Positions 15,445 to 23,119 are shown, numbered from the stretch's first letter. The stretch is 37,662 nt of DNA from Glycomyces dulcitolivorans (GCF_003265355.1 NZ_QFRW01000071.1:1-37662), one strand, 5' to 3'. Notes: generated by a model from the letters alone, not told the origin. Numbers and translations are program-made.

Positions 15445-16287
15445 TCAGCGGGCCGCGGTCTCGCGGCCGAGTTCCAGCAGCGCCCGCGCGGTCGCGGAGC
15501 CCGGTTCGGTCGCGTAGACGTCCACGGAGCAGCACGCCGGCTCGTCGGGCAGCATGATCCGCTCCCCGTAGAGGCGCAGCGCCCCGGCGACCGGGTGGTG
15601 CAGGGTGATCTCGCGGCCGATGACGCGCCCGACCAGGTACTCCTCCCACAGCCGCGCGAAGTCGGCGCTCTCGGCCCGCATCCGCTCGATGTGCCCGGCG
15701 ACCGCGGTGTCCCCGCGGAACCGCCCGAGGAGGGTGCGCAGGTGCGCGACGTGCTCGCGGGCGGTGCGCTCCCAGCCGTCCCGGTACAGCTCCCGCACAA
15801 AGGGATCGGTGAACAGCAGGTGCGTGAGGGTGCGCCGCTCCTCCGGCAGTGCCGGGAAGTCGCCGAACACGGCGACCGCGAGGGCGTTCCAGCCGACGAT
15901 CTGCGTGTGGCGGCCGAGCATGAACGCGGGCGCGGCCTCCAGCGAGTCGAGCAGGTACCGCGCGCCCCGGTGCGAGTCGGGCGTGACCTGCCGGAACTCG
16001 CACGCGTTGGGGCGGCGCGCGATCTGGCGCAGGTACTTCTGCTCGTCGGGGTCGAGGCGCAGCGCCGTGCTGATGGCGTGCAGGACCTGGTCGGAGACGC
16101 TCTCGCCGTGCCCCTGCTCCAGCCGCGTGTAGTGCGCGATGCTCACGCCCGCCGCCTGCGCCAGCTCCTCGCGGCGCAGGCCGGCGACGCGGCGCACGCC
16201 GCCGTAGTCGCTCAGCCCGACGTCCTCGGGGCGCAGGCGGGCCCGCCGCGACTTGAGGAACTCGCTCAGCTCGGTGCGGATGTCCAT
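15445..16287 (-). CDS. XRE-family regulator with MmyB-like ligand domain
   Basis: A 280-residue regulator. The helix-turn-helix is at about residues 32-72 (RVAGLRREELAQAAGVSIAHYTRLEQG). The rest matches MmyB-like ligand-binding domains: NALAVAVFGDFPALPEERR, LLFTDPFVRELY, AHLRTLLGRFRGD and the DLWARHPV-equivalent segment followed by HHPVAGALRLYGERIMLPDEP. Such proteins usually sit next to, and control, an oxidoreductase gene; here an NADP-dependent oxidoreductase is divergent, 139 bp away. A -10-like TAGAGT is 6 nt from the ATG, so the message is probably leaderless. The inducer is unknown. Confidence 0.93.
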   Translation of the reverse strand: MDIRTELSEFLKSRRARLRPEDVGLSDYGGVRRVAGLRREELAQAAGVSIAHYTRLEQGHGESVSDQVLHAISTALRLDPDEQKYLRQIARRPNACEFRQVTPDSHRGARYLLDSLEAAPAFMLGRHTQIVGWNALAVAVFGDFPALPEERRTLTHLLFTDPFVRELYRDGWERTAREHVAHLRTLLGRFRGDTAVAGHIERMRAESADFARLWEEYLVGRVIGREITLHHPVAGALRLYGERIMLPDEPACCSVDVYATEPGSATARALLELGRETAAR

Positions 16288-16293
16288 GCGGCA

Positions 16294-16299
16294 ACTCTA
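16294..16299 (-). promoter_or_regulatory. -10 box for leaderless XRE regulator transcript
   Basis: Minus-strand TAGAGT, then TGCCGC, then the ATG at 16287. The last nine bases are the same arrangement as before the PLP enzyme (TGCCGC-ATG). Confidence 0.5.
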
Positions 16300-16384
16300 C
16301 GTGGCGGGTCCCGAAAACTATTCAAACCATGAGTACGCAGGACACGAGTCTTGCTGCGCCGCTCGAACATCCGCACACTGGTGC

Positions 16385-16406
16385 GCGGCGGCCAAGGGGC
16401 CGCCGC
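16385..16406 (+). other. Perfect hairpin in the leader of the NADP oxidoreductase gene
   Basis: GCGGCGGCC (16385-16393), loop AAGG, GGCCGCCGC (16398-16406): nine uninterrupted GC pairs ending 20 nt before the start codon. It has no T tail. It could be an mRNA leader structure or an operator for the divergent XRE regulator. Confidence 0.6.
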
Positions 16407-16426
16407 AGGCACTGGACGGAGATCCC

Positions 16427-17176
16427 ATGACTCGGACGCTCGGCATCATCGGCAGCGGCAACATCGGGGCGGCGGTCGCGCGGACCGCCGTCGACGCGGG
16501 GCTCGACGTGGTCCTCAGCAACTCGCGGGGCCCGGAGACCCTCGCCGGCCTGGTCGCCGAACTCGGCCCGCTCGCCCGCGCGGCGACCGCGGCGGAGGCG
16601 GCGCTCACCGCGGACGTGGTCCTCGTGTCGGTCCCGCTGGCCGCCTTCGACAAGCTCCCGGTCGAAGCCCTCGCGGGCAAGACCGTGCTCGACACCGCGA
16701 ACTACTACCCGCAGCGCGACGGCCGCCTGCCCGAGCTCGACGACCGCGCGCTGACGTGCAGCGGGCTGCTGCAACGGCACCTGCCGGGCGCTCGGGTCGT
16801 CAAGGCGTTCAACAACATCACGCCGCGGCCGATCCTGGACCTGCGGCGCCGGGCCGGGGCCGAGGACCGCTCGGCGCTCCCGATCGCCGGCGACAGCGAC
16901 GCGGCGAAGGCCGAGGCCGCGGACCTGCTCGACGTCCTCGGCTTCGACGCGGTCGACGTCGGCGCCCTCGCCGACAGCTGGCGCAGCGAGCCGCACACCC
17001 CGGTCTACGTCACCCCCTACCTCGGCGGCGAGATCCCGGCCCTCGACCTGGCGGGCTTCCTCGCCTGGATGGACGAGCGGATCTCGGTCCCGGTCGGCGC
17101 GAAGGAGATCACCGAGCTGATCGAGTCCGCGCAGCGGCAGGACCCGGCCGCCACGCGGCTCCCGTTCACCGGCTGA
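16427..17176 (+). CDS. NADP oxidoreductase, F420-dependent (NPD/FNO-like)
   Basis: A 249-residue protein with an N-terminal Rossmann motif GIIGSGNIGAAVAR (residues 6-19) and the N-S-R-G block (SNSRGPETL, about 36-44) that in this family reads the NADP 2'-phosphate. VLVSVPLAAF, DTANYYPQRDG and VVKAFNNI are the typical downstream blocks of F420:NADPH oxidoreductase-like proteins and of the related oxidoreductases near MmyB-type regulators. Whether it uses F420 or another substrate cannot be decided. GGAG precedes the ATG by about 6 nt. It is probably the target of the divergent XRE regulator, and a perfect GC hairpin lies in its leader. Confidence 0.88.
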   Translation: MTRTLGIIGSGNIGAAVARTAVDAGLDVVLSNSRGPETLAGLVAELGPLARAATAAEAALTADVVLVSVPLAAFDKLPVEALAGKTVLDTANYYPQRDGRLPELDDRALTCSGLLQRHLPGARVVKAFNNITPRPILDLRRRAGAEDRSALPIAGDSDAAKAEAADLLDVLGFDAVDVGALADSWRSEPHTPVYVTPYLGGEIPALDLAGFLAWMDERISVPVGAKEITELIESAQRQDPAATRLPFTG

Positions 17177-17273
17177 CCGGAGTCCACTTAGCTGCTCGGC
17201 ACATCGTCCTGGCGTGCCGAAACGCCTTCACGGCCGCGTCCGGTGCTACGTTCCGGTCCTGAAGGGGGTGCGG

Positions 17274-18486
17274 ATGGACGAGGCCGAGACCGGTGCGCGG
17301 GTCCCGCCGTCCGACCCGGTGCTGCCCGCCGGGCTGGACCCGTCGCTCTCGGCCCGGCGCGTGCTGTCGCGCGGCCAGGCCGTGGGTGCGGTGGTCGCGT
17401 TGGCGCTCTTGGTGTTCTGTGTCGCGGTGTGGCCGCATGGGAGCCTGTACGTCGGGGTCGTGGCGGTGAGCGTCGGGTACGCGGTCGGGATCTTCTTCAA
17501 GTTCGCGGTCTGCTACACCGGGTCGCGGTTCGAGCGGACCGGGCGGATCACCGCCGCGCAGCTCGCGACCATGAGCGACGCGGACCTGCCGGTTTACACG
17601 GTGCTCGTGCCGGTGTACCGGGAGGCGAACGTGATCGCCGACCTGGTCGGCAATCTCGACGCGCTCGACTACCCGAAGGAGCGCCTCCAGGTCCTGGTAC
17701 TGCTCGAAGCGGACGACGAGGAGACCCCGGCGGCGCTCGCCGCCGCCGACCCGCCCGGGTACTTCCGCGCGATCGTGCTGCCGGACTCGCAGCCGAAGAC
17801 GAAGCCCAAGGCGTGCAACGTCGGCCTGACGGCGGCGCGCGGCGAGTTCCTCGTCATCTACGACGCCGAGGACCGGCCGGACCCTGACCAGCTGAAGAAG
17901 GCCGTGTACGCGTTCCGGCGCAGCGGTAGGCGGGTCGTGTGCCTCCAGGCGGCGCTGAACTACTGGAACACGCGGGACAACGCGCTGACGCGCATGTTCA
18001 CGCTCGAATACTCGTTCTGGTTCGACTACATGCTGCCGGGCCTGTACGCGCTGCGGATGCCGATCCCGTTGGGCGGCACGTCGAATGGGGTTCGGGCTGC
18101 TCATCGGGGGGACGCCGCTGACGTTCCTGGCGATGCCGCCGCTGATCCTCGTCACCGCCGCGTACGCGTTCGGGCAGCCGCTGGGGTGGTTTCCGGAGCT
18201 GCCGCCCTGGGTGATGGTCGTGGGCATCACGAACCTCGTGCTGGGGAACGGGGTGTCGGTGTACATCGCGATGGCCGGGGCGTTCAAGCGGCGCAACTAC
18301 GGGCTCGTGCCGTGGGCGCTCCTCAACCCCGTGTACTGGCTGCTGCACTCCGTGGCCTCGTATAAAGCCTTGTGGCAGTTGATCACCCGACCGCACTACT
18401 GGGAGAAGACCCGCCATGGCCTCAGTGACGCAGGCGCCGACGCTGCCGAGGATCGACTGGGACCGGACGGCCCGGCCGTGGCCTGA
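17274..18486 (+). pseudogene. Family 2 membrane glycosyltransferase, disrupted by internal deletion and frameshift
   Basis: Frame 1 runs from ATG 17274 (AAGGGGG upstream) and encodes two membrane helices (about 35-80), then a GT-A start: TVLVPVYREANVIADLVGNL, KACNVGLTAARGEFLVIYDAEDRPDP with the DxD-like DAED, and PIPLGGTSN. Right after the Asn codon (18084-18086) homology jumps, in another frame (from about 18085), to GFGLLIGGTPLTFL and four C-terminal membrane helices ending at 18486. In intact relatives the two blocks are separated by roughly 70-90 residues that hold the TED and QxxRW catalytic motifs. Both are absent, so the product cannot be active. Frame 1 continues as nonsense to 18365. 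Without the deletion it would be a processive polysaccharide or glycolipid synthase at the inner membrane. An assembly error cannot be excluded. Confidence 0.85.
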
Positions 18487-19573
18487 CTCGCCCTGGCGGC
18501 GCATGGCGCAGGGGCTCGCGTTCGCGGTGCCGTTCGCGTTCCTCGCATGGTGGTCCGACCGGCTCGGGTGGGTCAACCCGACGACCACGGCCCTCGAAGA
18601 CCACGCGCACGTCCTGATCAGCGACGGGTGGGGGCTGGGCGGCCTCGCGGACGGATACCCGCCGATCACCGTCGCGTTCGCGCTGCTGCCGGGGATGCCG
18701 CTGGCGTACGGGATCGCCTCGGCGGTCGCGACGGGCTGGCTCGTGCAGCTGCTGCTGTGGCAGCTGGTGCGGTACCGGGCGCCGGTGGTGCCGGCTGTCG
18801 CGGGCCTGCTGGTGCTGCTGGCGGCGCCGGCGGTCTGGTACGAGGGCTCGCAGCGGTTCGACTCGATCATGAGCCTGGCGCTGCTGATCCTCGCGACCCA
18901 GGGGTGGATGCGGTTCGCGCTCGCGGGCCACACTGACGGCGGGATCACCGCCGGGGTCGCGCTCGCGGTGTGCATGGCGTTCAACCCGATCGCACTGGTG
19001 TTCCTGGTGATCCTGGCCCTGAGCCTGCCGCTGCTGCTGCACCGCACCGGCATGTCCGGCAGCGGGGCGGTCGCGATGCTGGCGATCCTGCTGTTCCCGA
19101 GCGCGCTGTTCCTCGTCTGGTGGGGGCACCTGGAGTGGGTGTTCTCGGGTTCCTTCGGCGCCTCTTGGAAGGCGATGGCGGCGTTGTACACCGACACGCT
19201 CCCCGCGGGTCCGAGGGGTGCGGCGGCCCTCCTGCTCGAAAGCCTGCTGTATTCGCCGGTCTACGCGGTGACGGCCGTGACGGCGGCGCGCGAGTCGCCG
19301 ATCCGCCTGGTGATCCACCTGATCCCGTGGCTGGCGGTGGGGATCGCGTTCCTGGTGGACTTCCCGTTCGTGAGCGTGAGCCTCGCCTACGTCCTCCTGG
19401 CACTGGTCGCGATCCTGAACGCGCCGACGGTCCGCTCGAAGCCGGCCCAGGTCGCGGTGGTGGTCGCCGCGGTCGCGCAGCTGGCGATCCTCTACCTGTG
19501 GCCCTTCGACTCCGGGTACTACCAGGAGTGGCTGGAGGCCATGGGCTGGTGGGGCGCCCTCCACCGGGGCTGA
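18416..19573 (+). CDS. Polytopic membrane protein, function unknown
   Basis: A 385-residue protein with about ten hydrophobic helices between residues 30 and 380. The first outside loop is acidic and polar (LEDHAHVLISDGWGLGG-type, residues about 58-75), then the chain is nearly all membrane. That plan recalls GT-C glycosyltransferases, which carry acidic catalytic residues in the first large loop, but I see no decisive motif. The gene begins 71 bp inside the broken glycosyltransferase, so the two were one operon and probably acted in one surface-polysaccharide or glycolipid pathway. With the partner broken it may now be without use, although it is itself intact. A start at 18503 is an alternative. 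Confidence 0.7.
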   Translation: MASVTQAPTLPRIDWDRTARPWPDSPWRRMAQGLAFAVPFAFLAWWSDRLGWVNPTTTALEDHAHVLISDGWGLGGLADGYPPITVAFALLPGMPLAYGIASAVATGWLVQLLLWQLVRYRAPVVPAVAGLLVLLAAPAVWYEGSQRFDSIMSLALLILATQGWMRFALAGHTDGGITAGVALAVCMAFNPIALVFLVILALSLPLLLHRTGMSGSGAVAMLAILLFPSALFLVWWGHLEWVFSGSFGASWKAMAALYTDTLPAGPRGAAALLLESLLYSPVYAVTAVTAARESPIRLVIHLIPWLAVGIAFLVDFPFVSVSLAYVLLALVAILNAPTVRSKPAQVAVVVAAVAQLAILYLWPFDSGYYQEWLEAMGWWGALHRG

Positions 19574-19639
19574 CCCGCCTGCAGCTGAGACGCACGTCTC
19601 CGGTCCCGTCATGTTCGCGGCGCGGATGTCGGGGGCCTG

Positions 19640-19649
19640 GCATAGCCTG
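19640..19649 (+). promoter_or_regulatory. Possible -10 region of the pentapeptide-repeat gene
   Basis: ATAGCCTGCC contains TAGCCT, the same hexamer found as the -10 of the arginase-fold gene at 20366. The gene's ribosome site GAGGAGG lies downstream in the leader. Confidence 0.35.
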
Positions 19650-19674
19650 CCGGGGTCTATCGAGGAGGTCCCGG

Positions 19675-20337
19675 GTGAAGTTCAGGAAGATCGACGACAA
19701 GCTGTCCATGCGCCGGCCGCTGGTGGAGACCGAGCGGCTGCGGCCGCTGGAGGACGGGCTCGACAACGACTTCGAATGGAGCGAGCGGCTCATCGAGGGC
19801 GCCGACTGGTCGGGCGGGCACGGCGACGGGAGCCTGGAGTCGTCGGCGATCCGCGGCGCCGACCTCTCGGGGGCGGTGCTGTCGCCGTTCGAGGTCGTCG
19901 ACGTGACGGTCGACCACGCGGTGCTCTCCAACGCGCGCTGGGAGCAGACGACCGCGCGGCGGGTCGAGATCACCGAGAGCCAGCTCGTGGGCTGGCAGGC
20001 GCAGTTCGAGCTGGTCCAGGACCTCTACGTCGCGGATTCGCGGGCCGACTTCGCGGGCATCTCGATCGGCAGCGCCAAGGGCCCGGTGGTCTTCGAGCGG
20101 TGCCGGTTCCAGAACGCCACGTTCCTCGGCGACCTCTCGAAGACCGTGTTCATCGAGTGCACCTTCCCCGGCGCCGACTTCTCCCGCGTCTCCAACGCGA
20201 AAGGCTGCGACCTCCGCCGCGCCGAACTCGGCGGCATCACCGGCCTGATGAGTCTCAAGGGCGCTTTGATCACCGCCGACCAGGCAGTCGAGATCGCGGG
20301 CGAACTCGCCGTCGCGGCGGGCTTCAAGCTCGCCTAA
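19675..20337 (+). CDS. Pentapeptide-repeat-like protein
   Basis: A 220-residue soluble protein. After a polar N-terminal 45 residues, sequence shows the A(D/N)LxX five-residue rhythm of right-handed beta-helices: SAIRGADLSGAVLSPFEVVDV, HAVLSNARWEQT, CRFQNATFLGDLSKTVFIECTFPGADFSRVSNAKGCDLRRAEL. The C-terminus (GLMSLKGALITADQAVEIAGELA) matches the end of YjbI-like pentapeptide proteins. Some such proteins mimic DNA and protect gyrase, but no function can be assigned here. GTG is chosen for the GAGGAGG 6 nt upstream. It stands 42 bp before the arginase-fold gene, which has its own apparent promoter. Confidence 0.82.
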   Translation: MKFRKIDDKLSMRRPLVETERLRPLEDGLDNDFEWSERLIEGADWSGGHGDGSLESSAIRGADLSGAVLSPFEVVDVTVDHAVLSNARWEQTTARRVEITESQLVGWQAQFELVQDLYVADSRADFAGISIGSAKGPVVFERCRFQNATFLGDLSKTVFIECTFPGADFSRVSNAKGCDLRRAELGGITGLMSLKGALITADQAVEIAGELAVAAGFKLA

Positions 20338-20365
20338 TCGGCTTCCGCCCGTTCGCATTCGGCAC

Positions 20366-20371
20366 TAGCCT
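20366..20371 (+). promoter_or_regulatory. -10 box of leaderless arginase-fold gene transcript
   Basis: TAGCCT, 7 nt, then the ATG at 20379. No ribosome site fits in the gap. Confidence 0.5.
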
Positions 20372-20378
20372 CGCCCAC

Positions 20379-21242
20379 ATGAACGTACTTCACATTCCGT
20401 ATCACTTGGACGAACATCTCCCCGACCTCGGCATCCCGCTTCCGGCGGGCGCCGACATCGACGAGGTGACCGCCGACCTGCCCGATGCTGACGTGTGGGG
20501 CCGCCTGGTGAGTCTGTACGACCAGGTCGCGGAGGTCGTTGCGGCGCAGGCCAGCGGCAGCGGCAGCGGCAGCGGCAGCGGCAGCGGCAGCGGCAGCGAG
20601 ACGGTGACCGTCCTGACGGGCGACTGCACCTTGTCGATCGGCGTGACCGCGGGCCTCCAGCGCGCCGGGCTCGATCCCGCGCTCGTGTGGATCGACGCGC
20701 ACGGGGACGTGCAGTCGCTGGAGACGACGGCGTCGGGTTACCTGGGCGGCATGTCATTGCGGTTCCTGCTCGGGTACCGCAACGACCTCGTCGCCGACCC
20801 GCTCGGGCTGCGCCCGCCCGCGCACGACCGCGTCCTGCTGGTCGACGCCCGCGACCTGGACCCGGCCGAAGTCGACTACATCGAGGCGACGCCGATCCGC
20901 CGCCACGCGGTGGCCGACCTGTCGGCAGACGACCTGCCGGAAGGGCCGCTCCTGGTCAACCTCGACCTGGACACCCTCGACCCGGCTTTCCTCCCCGGCC
21001 TGCGCTATCCGGCCGCCGACGGCCCCGACGAGCCGACGCTGATCCGGGCCGTCCGCGCCATCTTCGCCACCGGCCGAGTCGCCGCCCTGAACCTCGCCTG
21101 CACCTGGGAACCGGGCACCGCAACCGGATCAGCGCCCAGCTCTGAGTCGGAGTCCGTCTCCGACCAGGGCGCGCCCGACGACGTCCGAGCGCGGCTGGTC
21201 GCCACGATCCTCGACATCGCCGCAAACCCGACCGGCCGGTGA
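20379..21242 (+). CDS. Arginase/ureohydrolase-fold protein with Ser-Gly repeat insertion
   Basis: A 287-residue ureohydrolase-fold protein. Metal motifs: GDCTLSIG (81-88), WIDAHGD (104-110, ligands D106, H108, D110) and LDLDTLDP near residue 200 (the SxDxDxxDP motif). The first ligand, His in arginase GGDHS, is Cys (C83); this occurs in a branch of arginase-like proteins, so a metal-bound hydrolase is still likely but true arginase activity is uncertain. Residues 59-73 are 15 alternating Ser and Gly coded by a hexanucleotide microsatellite, in the loop just before the first metal motif, and the C-terminal part has a second Ser/Glu-rich insertion (about 250-262). Transcript probably leaderless. 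Substrate unknown: guanidino compounds are the family norm. Confidence 0.82.
   Translation: MNVLHIPYHLDEHLPDLGIPLPAGADIDEVTADLPDADVWGRLVSLYDQVAEVVAAQASGSGSGSGSGSGSGSETVTVLTGDCTLSIGVTAGLQRAGLDPALVWIDAHGDVQSLETTASGYLGGMSLRFLLGYRNDLVADPLGLRPPAHDRVLLVDARDLDPAEVDYIEATPIRRHAVADLSADDLPEGPLLVNLDLDTLDPAFLPGLRYPAADGPDEPTLIRAVRAIFATGRVAALNLACTWEPGTATGSAPSSESESVSDQGAPDDVRARLVATILDIAANPTGR
20553..20597 (+). repeat. Hexanucleotide microsatellite (AGCGGC), 7.5 copies
   Basis: Forty-five bases of pure AGC GGC alternation inside the arginase-fold gene, in frame, giving Ser-Gly repeats. Loss or gain of one 6-bp unit keeps the frame and changes loop length by two residues. Confidence 0.97.
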
Positions 21243-21455
21243 CCCGGCCCGCCAGCGCTCCGGCTGGCAGTCACCCAGGCCGGCAATAGCCCGGGCCGGT
21301 CGGCGTCCAGGCTGGTCGGCGTCGAAACCGACCCGCCCGATTCGGGTCCCTCGCCGCTGACCGGCTGAGCGCCGTCGGCGGTCTCGGTCTCGGTCTCGGT
21401 CCCGGCCACGGCCTCTGGCTCGGCCCTGACTTCTGTCTTGGCCTCGGCGGCAGTG
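21243..21455. other. Intergenic region with short GGTCTC and GGCGTC duplications
   Basis: Lies between the arginase-fold gene and the convergent MoaF-like gene. It has tandem CTCGGT/GGTCTC units near 21381-21405 and a near-duplicated GGTCGGCGTC around 21298-21325. No credible gene, hairpin terminator or promoter was seen. Confidence 0.5.
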
Positions 21456-21782
21456 CTAGCCGAGTGCTTCGAAGGTCCCGGTGTGGACTTCGCCGGTTCG
21501 GCCGCCGTCGTCGTTGAAAGACCAGAAGCCGGTGATGGTGCGGTCGTGGAAGTTCATGACATGGGTGACCGCAGTGCCGGTGACCTCGTTCCATCCGAGC
21601 AGGTAGACCCGGGGGGAGAGCTCCGCGACATGGAGGTCGACGGTGCCGGAGGCGCTCTCGGTGGCGCCGTCGATCTCCGCGTACTGAAGCTTGTTGCCTT
21701 CGGCTCCATAGATGTTGTGGAGTACGACCCCGTTGTCCAGTCGGATCACGAAGGTCTTCCCCGCGAACGCGAAATCACCCAT
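21456..21782 (-). CDS. MoaF-like (C-terminal domain) small protein
   Basis: A 108-residue all-beta-looking protein. The pattern GKTFVIRLDNGVVLHNIYGAEGNKLQY, TVDLHVAELSPRVYLLGWNE and TAVTHVMNFHDRTITGFWSF matches the lipocalin-like MoaF C-terminal domain (conserved V.P.vYLv.W.E, T.vtHv.df). The name comes from an operon for molybdenum-dependent amine metabolism, but the stand-alone domains have no known reaction. GGAAGGGG precedes the ATG by about 8 nt. It is alone on the minus strand, 152 bp after the start side of a disordered-protein gene. Confidence 0.7.
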   Translation of the reverse strand: MGDFAFAGKTFVIRLDNGVVLHNIYGAEGNKLQYAEIDGATESASGTVDLHVAELSPRVYLLGWNEVTGTAVTHVMNFHDRTITGFWSFNDDGGRTGEVHTGTFEALG

Positions 21783-21934
21783 CTCAAGCCCCTTCCTCGC
21801 AGTCGCCGCGAACCGGATCCGTCGAGCACCGGCCGGCCTCCAACCTAAGTTCAGGCCCGCACTGAAGTCCCCGATTTCCCGATTCCCCGCGCTTCAACCC
21901 TCCTCTCGGCTCGTCGGGTGTCCGTTCATGCGCC

Positions 21935-22894
21935 TCAGCCCCCTCGGTTGGCAGTCAGACCGGCAGGTTCGGGGGCCGGACTGGCGGGTTCAAGGTTCGC
22001 GCCCGCCGGTTCGAGGGCCGGGCTCGCCGGTTCGAAGGCGTCGAGAAGCGTCGGTGGTGCGGTGCGGTCCTTGATGGCCTGGTCGGCGAGTTCGAGGCGG
22101 GTGCGGAACTCCGGGTCGTCGGTGTCGGCCAGGGCTTCGAGGGTGGTCTGACGGCGTTGGAGCGACCGTTCGAGCCAGGCGCGCCATTCCGGATCGGCCT
22201 CCGCCCGGGCCACGGTCTCGGGCTTCCAGACGGGCATCGGCGCCCCCGACACCGCGAACCGCGGATTCGGTTTCAGCGCTTCAGGACCGGGCAGAAAGTC
22301 CCGGATGGCGGCCTCGGTCCAGCCTCGCGATCGCAGCATCGGCTTGGTCAGCCACACCGACCTGTCACCGATCCGAACATACTGCGGCCGAGGAGGAGGC
22401 GACTCGGACCGCGATTCGGAGTCCGGTTCGCGCAGCGGCGGCGCGGGCGGAGGCGGGTCCATCGCGTCCGATAGCGGGCCTTCGCGCTTGCGGCTCGGTG
22501 GGCGGTTCTTCGCCTTGGGCTGCTTCGGCTTCGATGCGGGCGGTGCCGCTGCTGGCGATTCGGCTGCGGTCGGCGCGGCCGGTGTCGGCGGGATGCCGGT
22601 CTCACCCGGCGGTTGCGGTTCTGCTGCCGCCAGCGCCGGTTCCCCGGCGCGAAGGTTCACCTCGTCGGCGGTGGCCGGGGTCGCCGCCTGGGCCGCCGCT
22701 TGGAGGGCGGAGTGGGTGAGGGATTCGAGGAGCCACTTGGTGAAGTGGTCGCGCAGTACCTCGGCCGGGATGGTGTCGAACGGGAGCGCCTCGGCCATCA
22801 CTTCGGGGCCCGGGGGCCTGGTGGCGGAGTCTGCGGTGAGGGCTGTCGTTCGGGTGTGGTTTCGGGGGCCGCTTGATGATGTCGTGGTCGTCAT
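21935..22894 (-). CDS. Hypothetical protein with disordered centre and small conserved C-terminal motif
   Basis: A 319-residue protein I do not recognise. Residues about 35-75 look helical (EALPFDTIPAEVLRDHFTKWLLESLTH). Residues 80-170 are Ala/Pro/Ser-rich and disordered, with a basic patch KPKQPKAKNRPPSRKR. Residues about 173-245 look folded: a WLTKPMLRSRGWTEAAIRDFLPGP segment followed by NPRF, PMPVWKPETVARAEADPEWR. This resembles small winged-helix or excisionase-like modules in which LxxRGWT reads as a recognition-helix region, but that is inference. The tail has two near-repeats of EPASPA-EPAG. GAAGGA lies about 8 nt before the ATG. It is divergent from the SARP regulator with a shared 225-bp promoter region. 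Confidence 0.6.
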   Translation of the reverse strand: MTTTTSSSGPRNHTRTTALTADSATRPPGPEVMAEALPFDTIPAEVLRDHFTKWLLESLTHSALQAAAQAATPATADEVNLRAGEPALAAAEPQPPGETGIPPTPAAPTAAESPAAAPPASKPKQPKAKNRPPSRKREGPLSDAMDPPPPAPPLREPDSESRSESPPPRPQYVRIGDRSVWLTKPMLRSRGWTEAAIRDFLPGPEALKPNPRFAVSGAPMPVWKPETVARAEADPEWRAWLERSLQRRQTTLEALADTDDPEFRTRLELADQAIKDRTAPPTLLDAFEPASPALEPAGANLEPASPAPEPAGLTANRGG

Positions 22895-22971
22895 GGCACC
22901 GTCCTTCAGTTGTGGCGCGCCGCCCGGGGGCGGGGCGCGGTATTCAGTTGCTGGGGTGAACCTATCGGCGG

Positions 22972-22991
22972 GGACCGACAGTTTTCGGTCC
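22972..22991. promoter_or_regulatory. Inverted repeat between the disordered-protein and SARP genes
   Basis: GGACCGA (22972-22978), 6-nt spacer, TCGGTCC (22985-22991): perfect 7-bp arms. Outer GGGG and CCCC flanks extend it imperfectly. The position between divergent genes suits an operator. Confidence 0.6.
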
Positions 22992-23048
22992 GTTGTCCCC
23001 GATCGGGTGATATGTGATGGCGTTCACGGCGGACGGGCGCCGCGAGGG

Positions 23049-23066
23049 CGTCAAGGGAACGTCAAG
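23049..23066 (+). promoter_or_regulatory. Direct repeat CGTCAAG spaced 11 bp upstream of the SARP gene
   Basis: CGTCAAG at 23049-23055 and again at 23060-23066, start to start 11 bp, one helical turn. SARP proteins bind heptameric direct repeats spaced by 11 or 22 bp upstream of the -10, so this may be an autoregulatory site; it is about 54 bp before the start codon. Confidence 0.5.
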
Positions 23067-23119
23067 ACGGTTTGTACCGACTCCACCATCGGGTGAACGG
23101 GCAGGGCAGACTAGCGCGC

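Noticed and set aside
19611-20378. An N-terminal extension of the arginase-fold protein through the pentapeptide gene region
   Set aside because: The in-frame open stretch is Arg-rich and overlaps the well-supported pentapeptide-repeat gene in another frame. The conserved NVLHIPYHLDE start and the -10 box favour 20379.
20553-20597. Short tandem repeats considered as a CRISPR array
   Set aside because: The units are 6 bp without spacers and are in frame in a gene. No CRISPR array or cas gene was seen in the window.
21381-21405. Tandem GGTCTC-like units as a regulatory array
   Set aside because: Too short and imperfect, in a convergent intergenic region without a promoter; probably simple-sequence drift.
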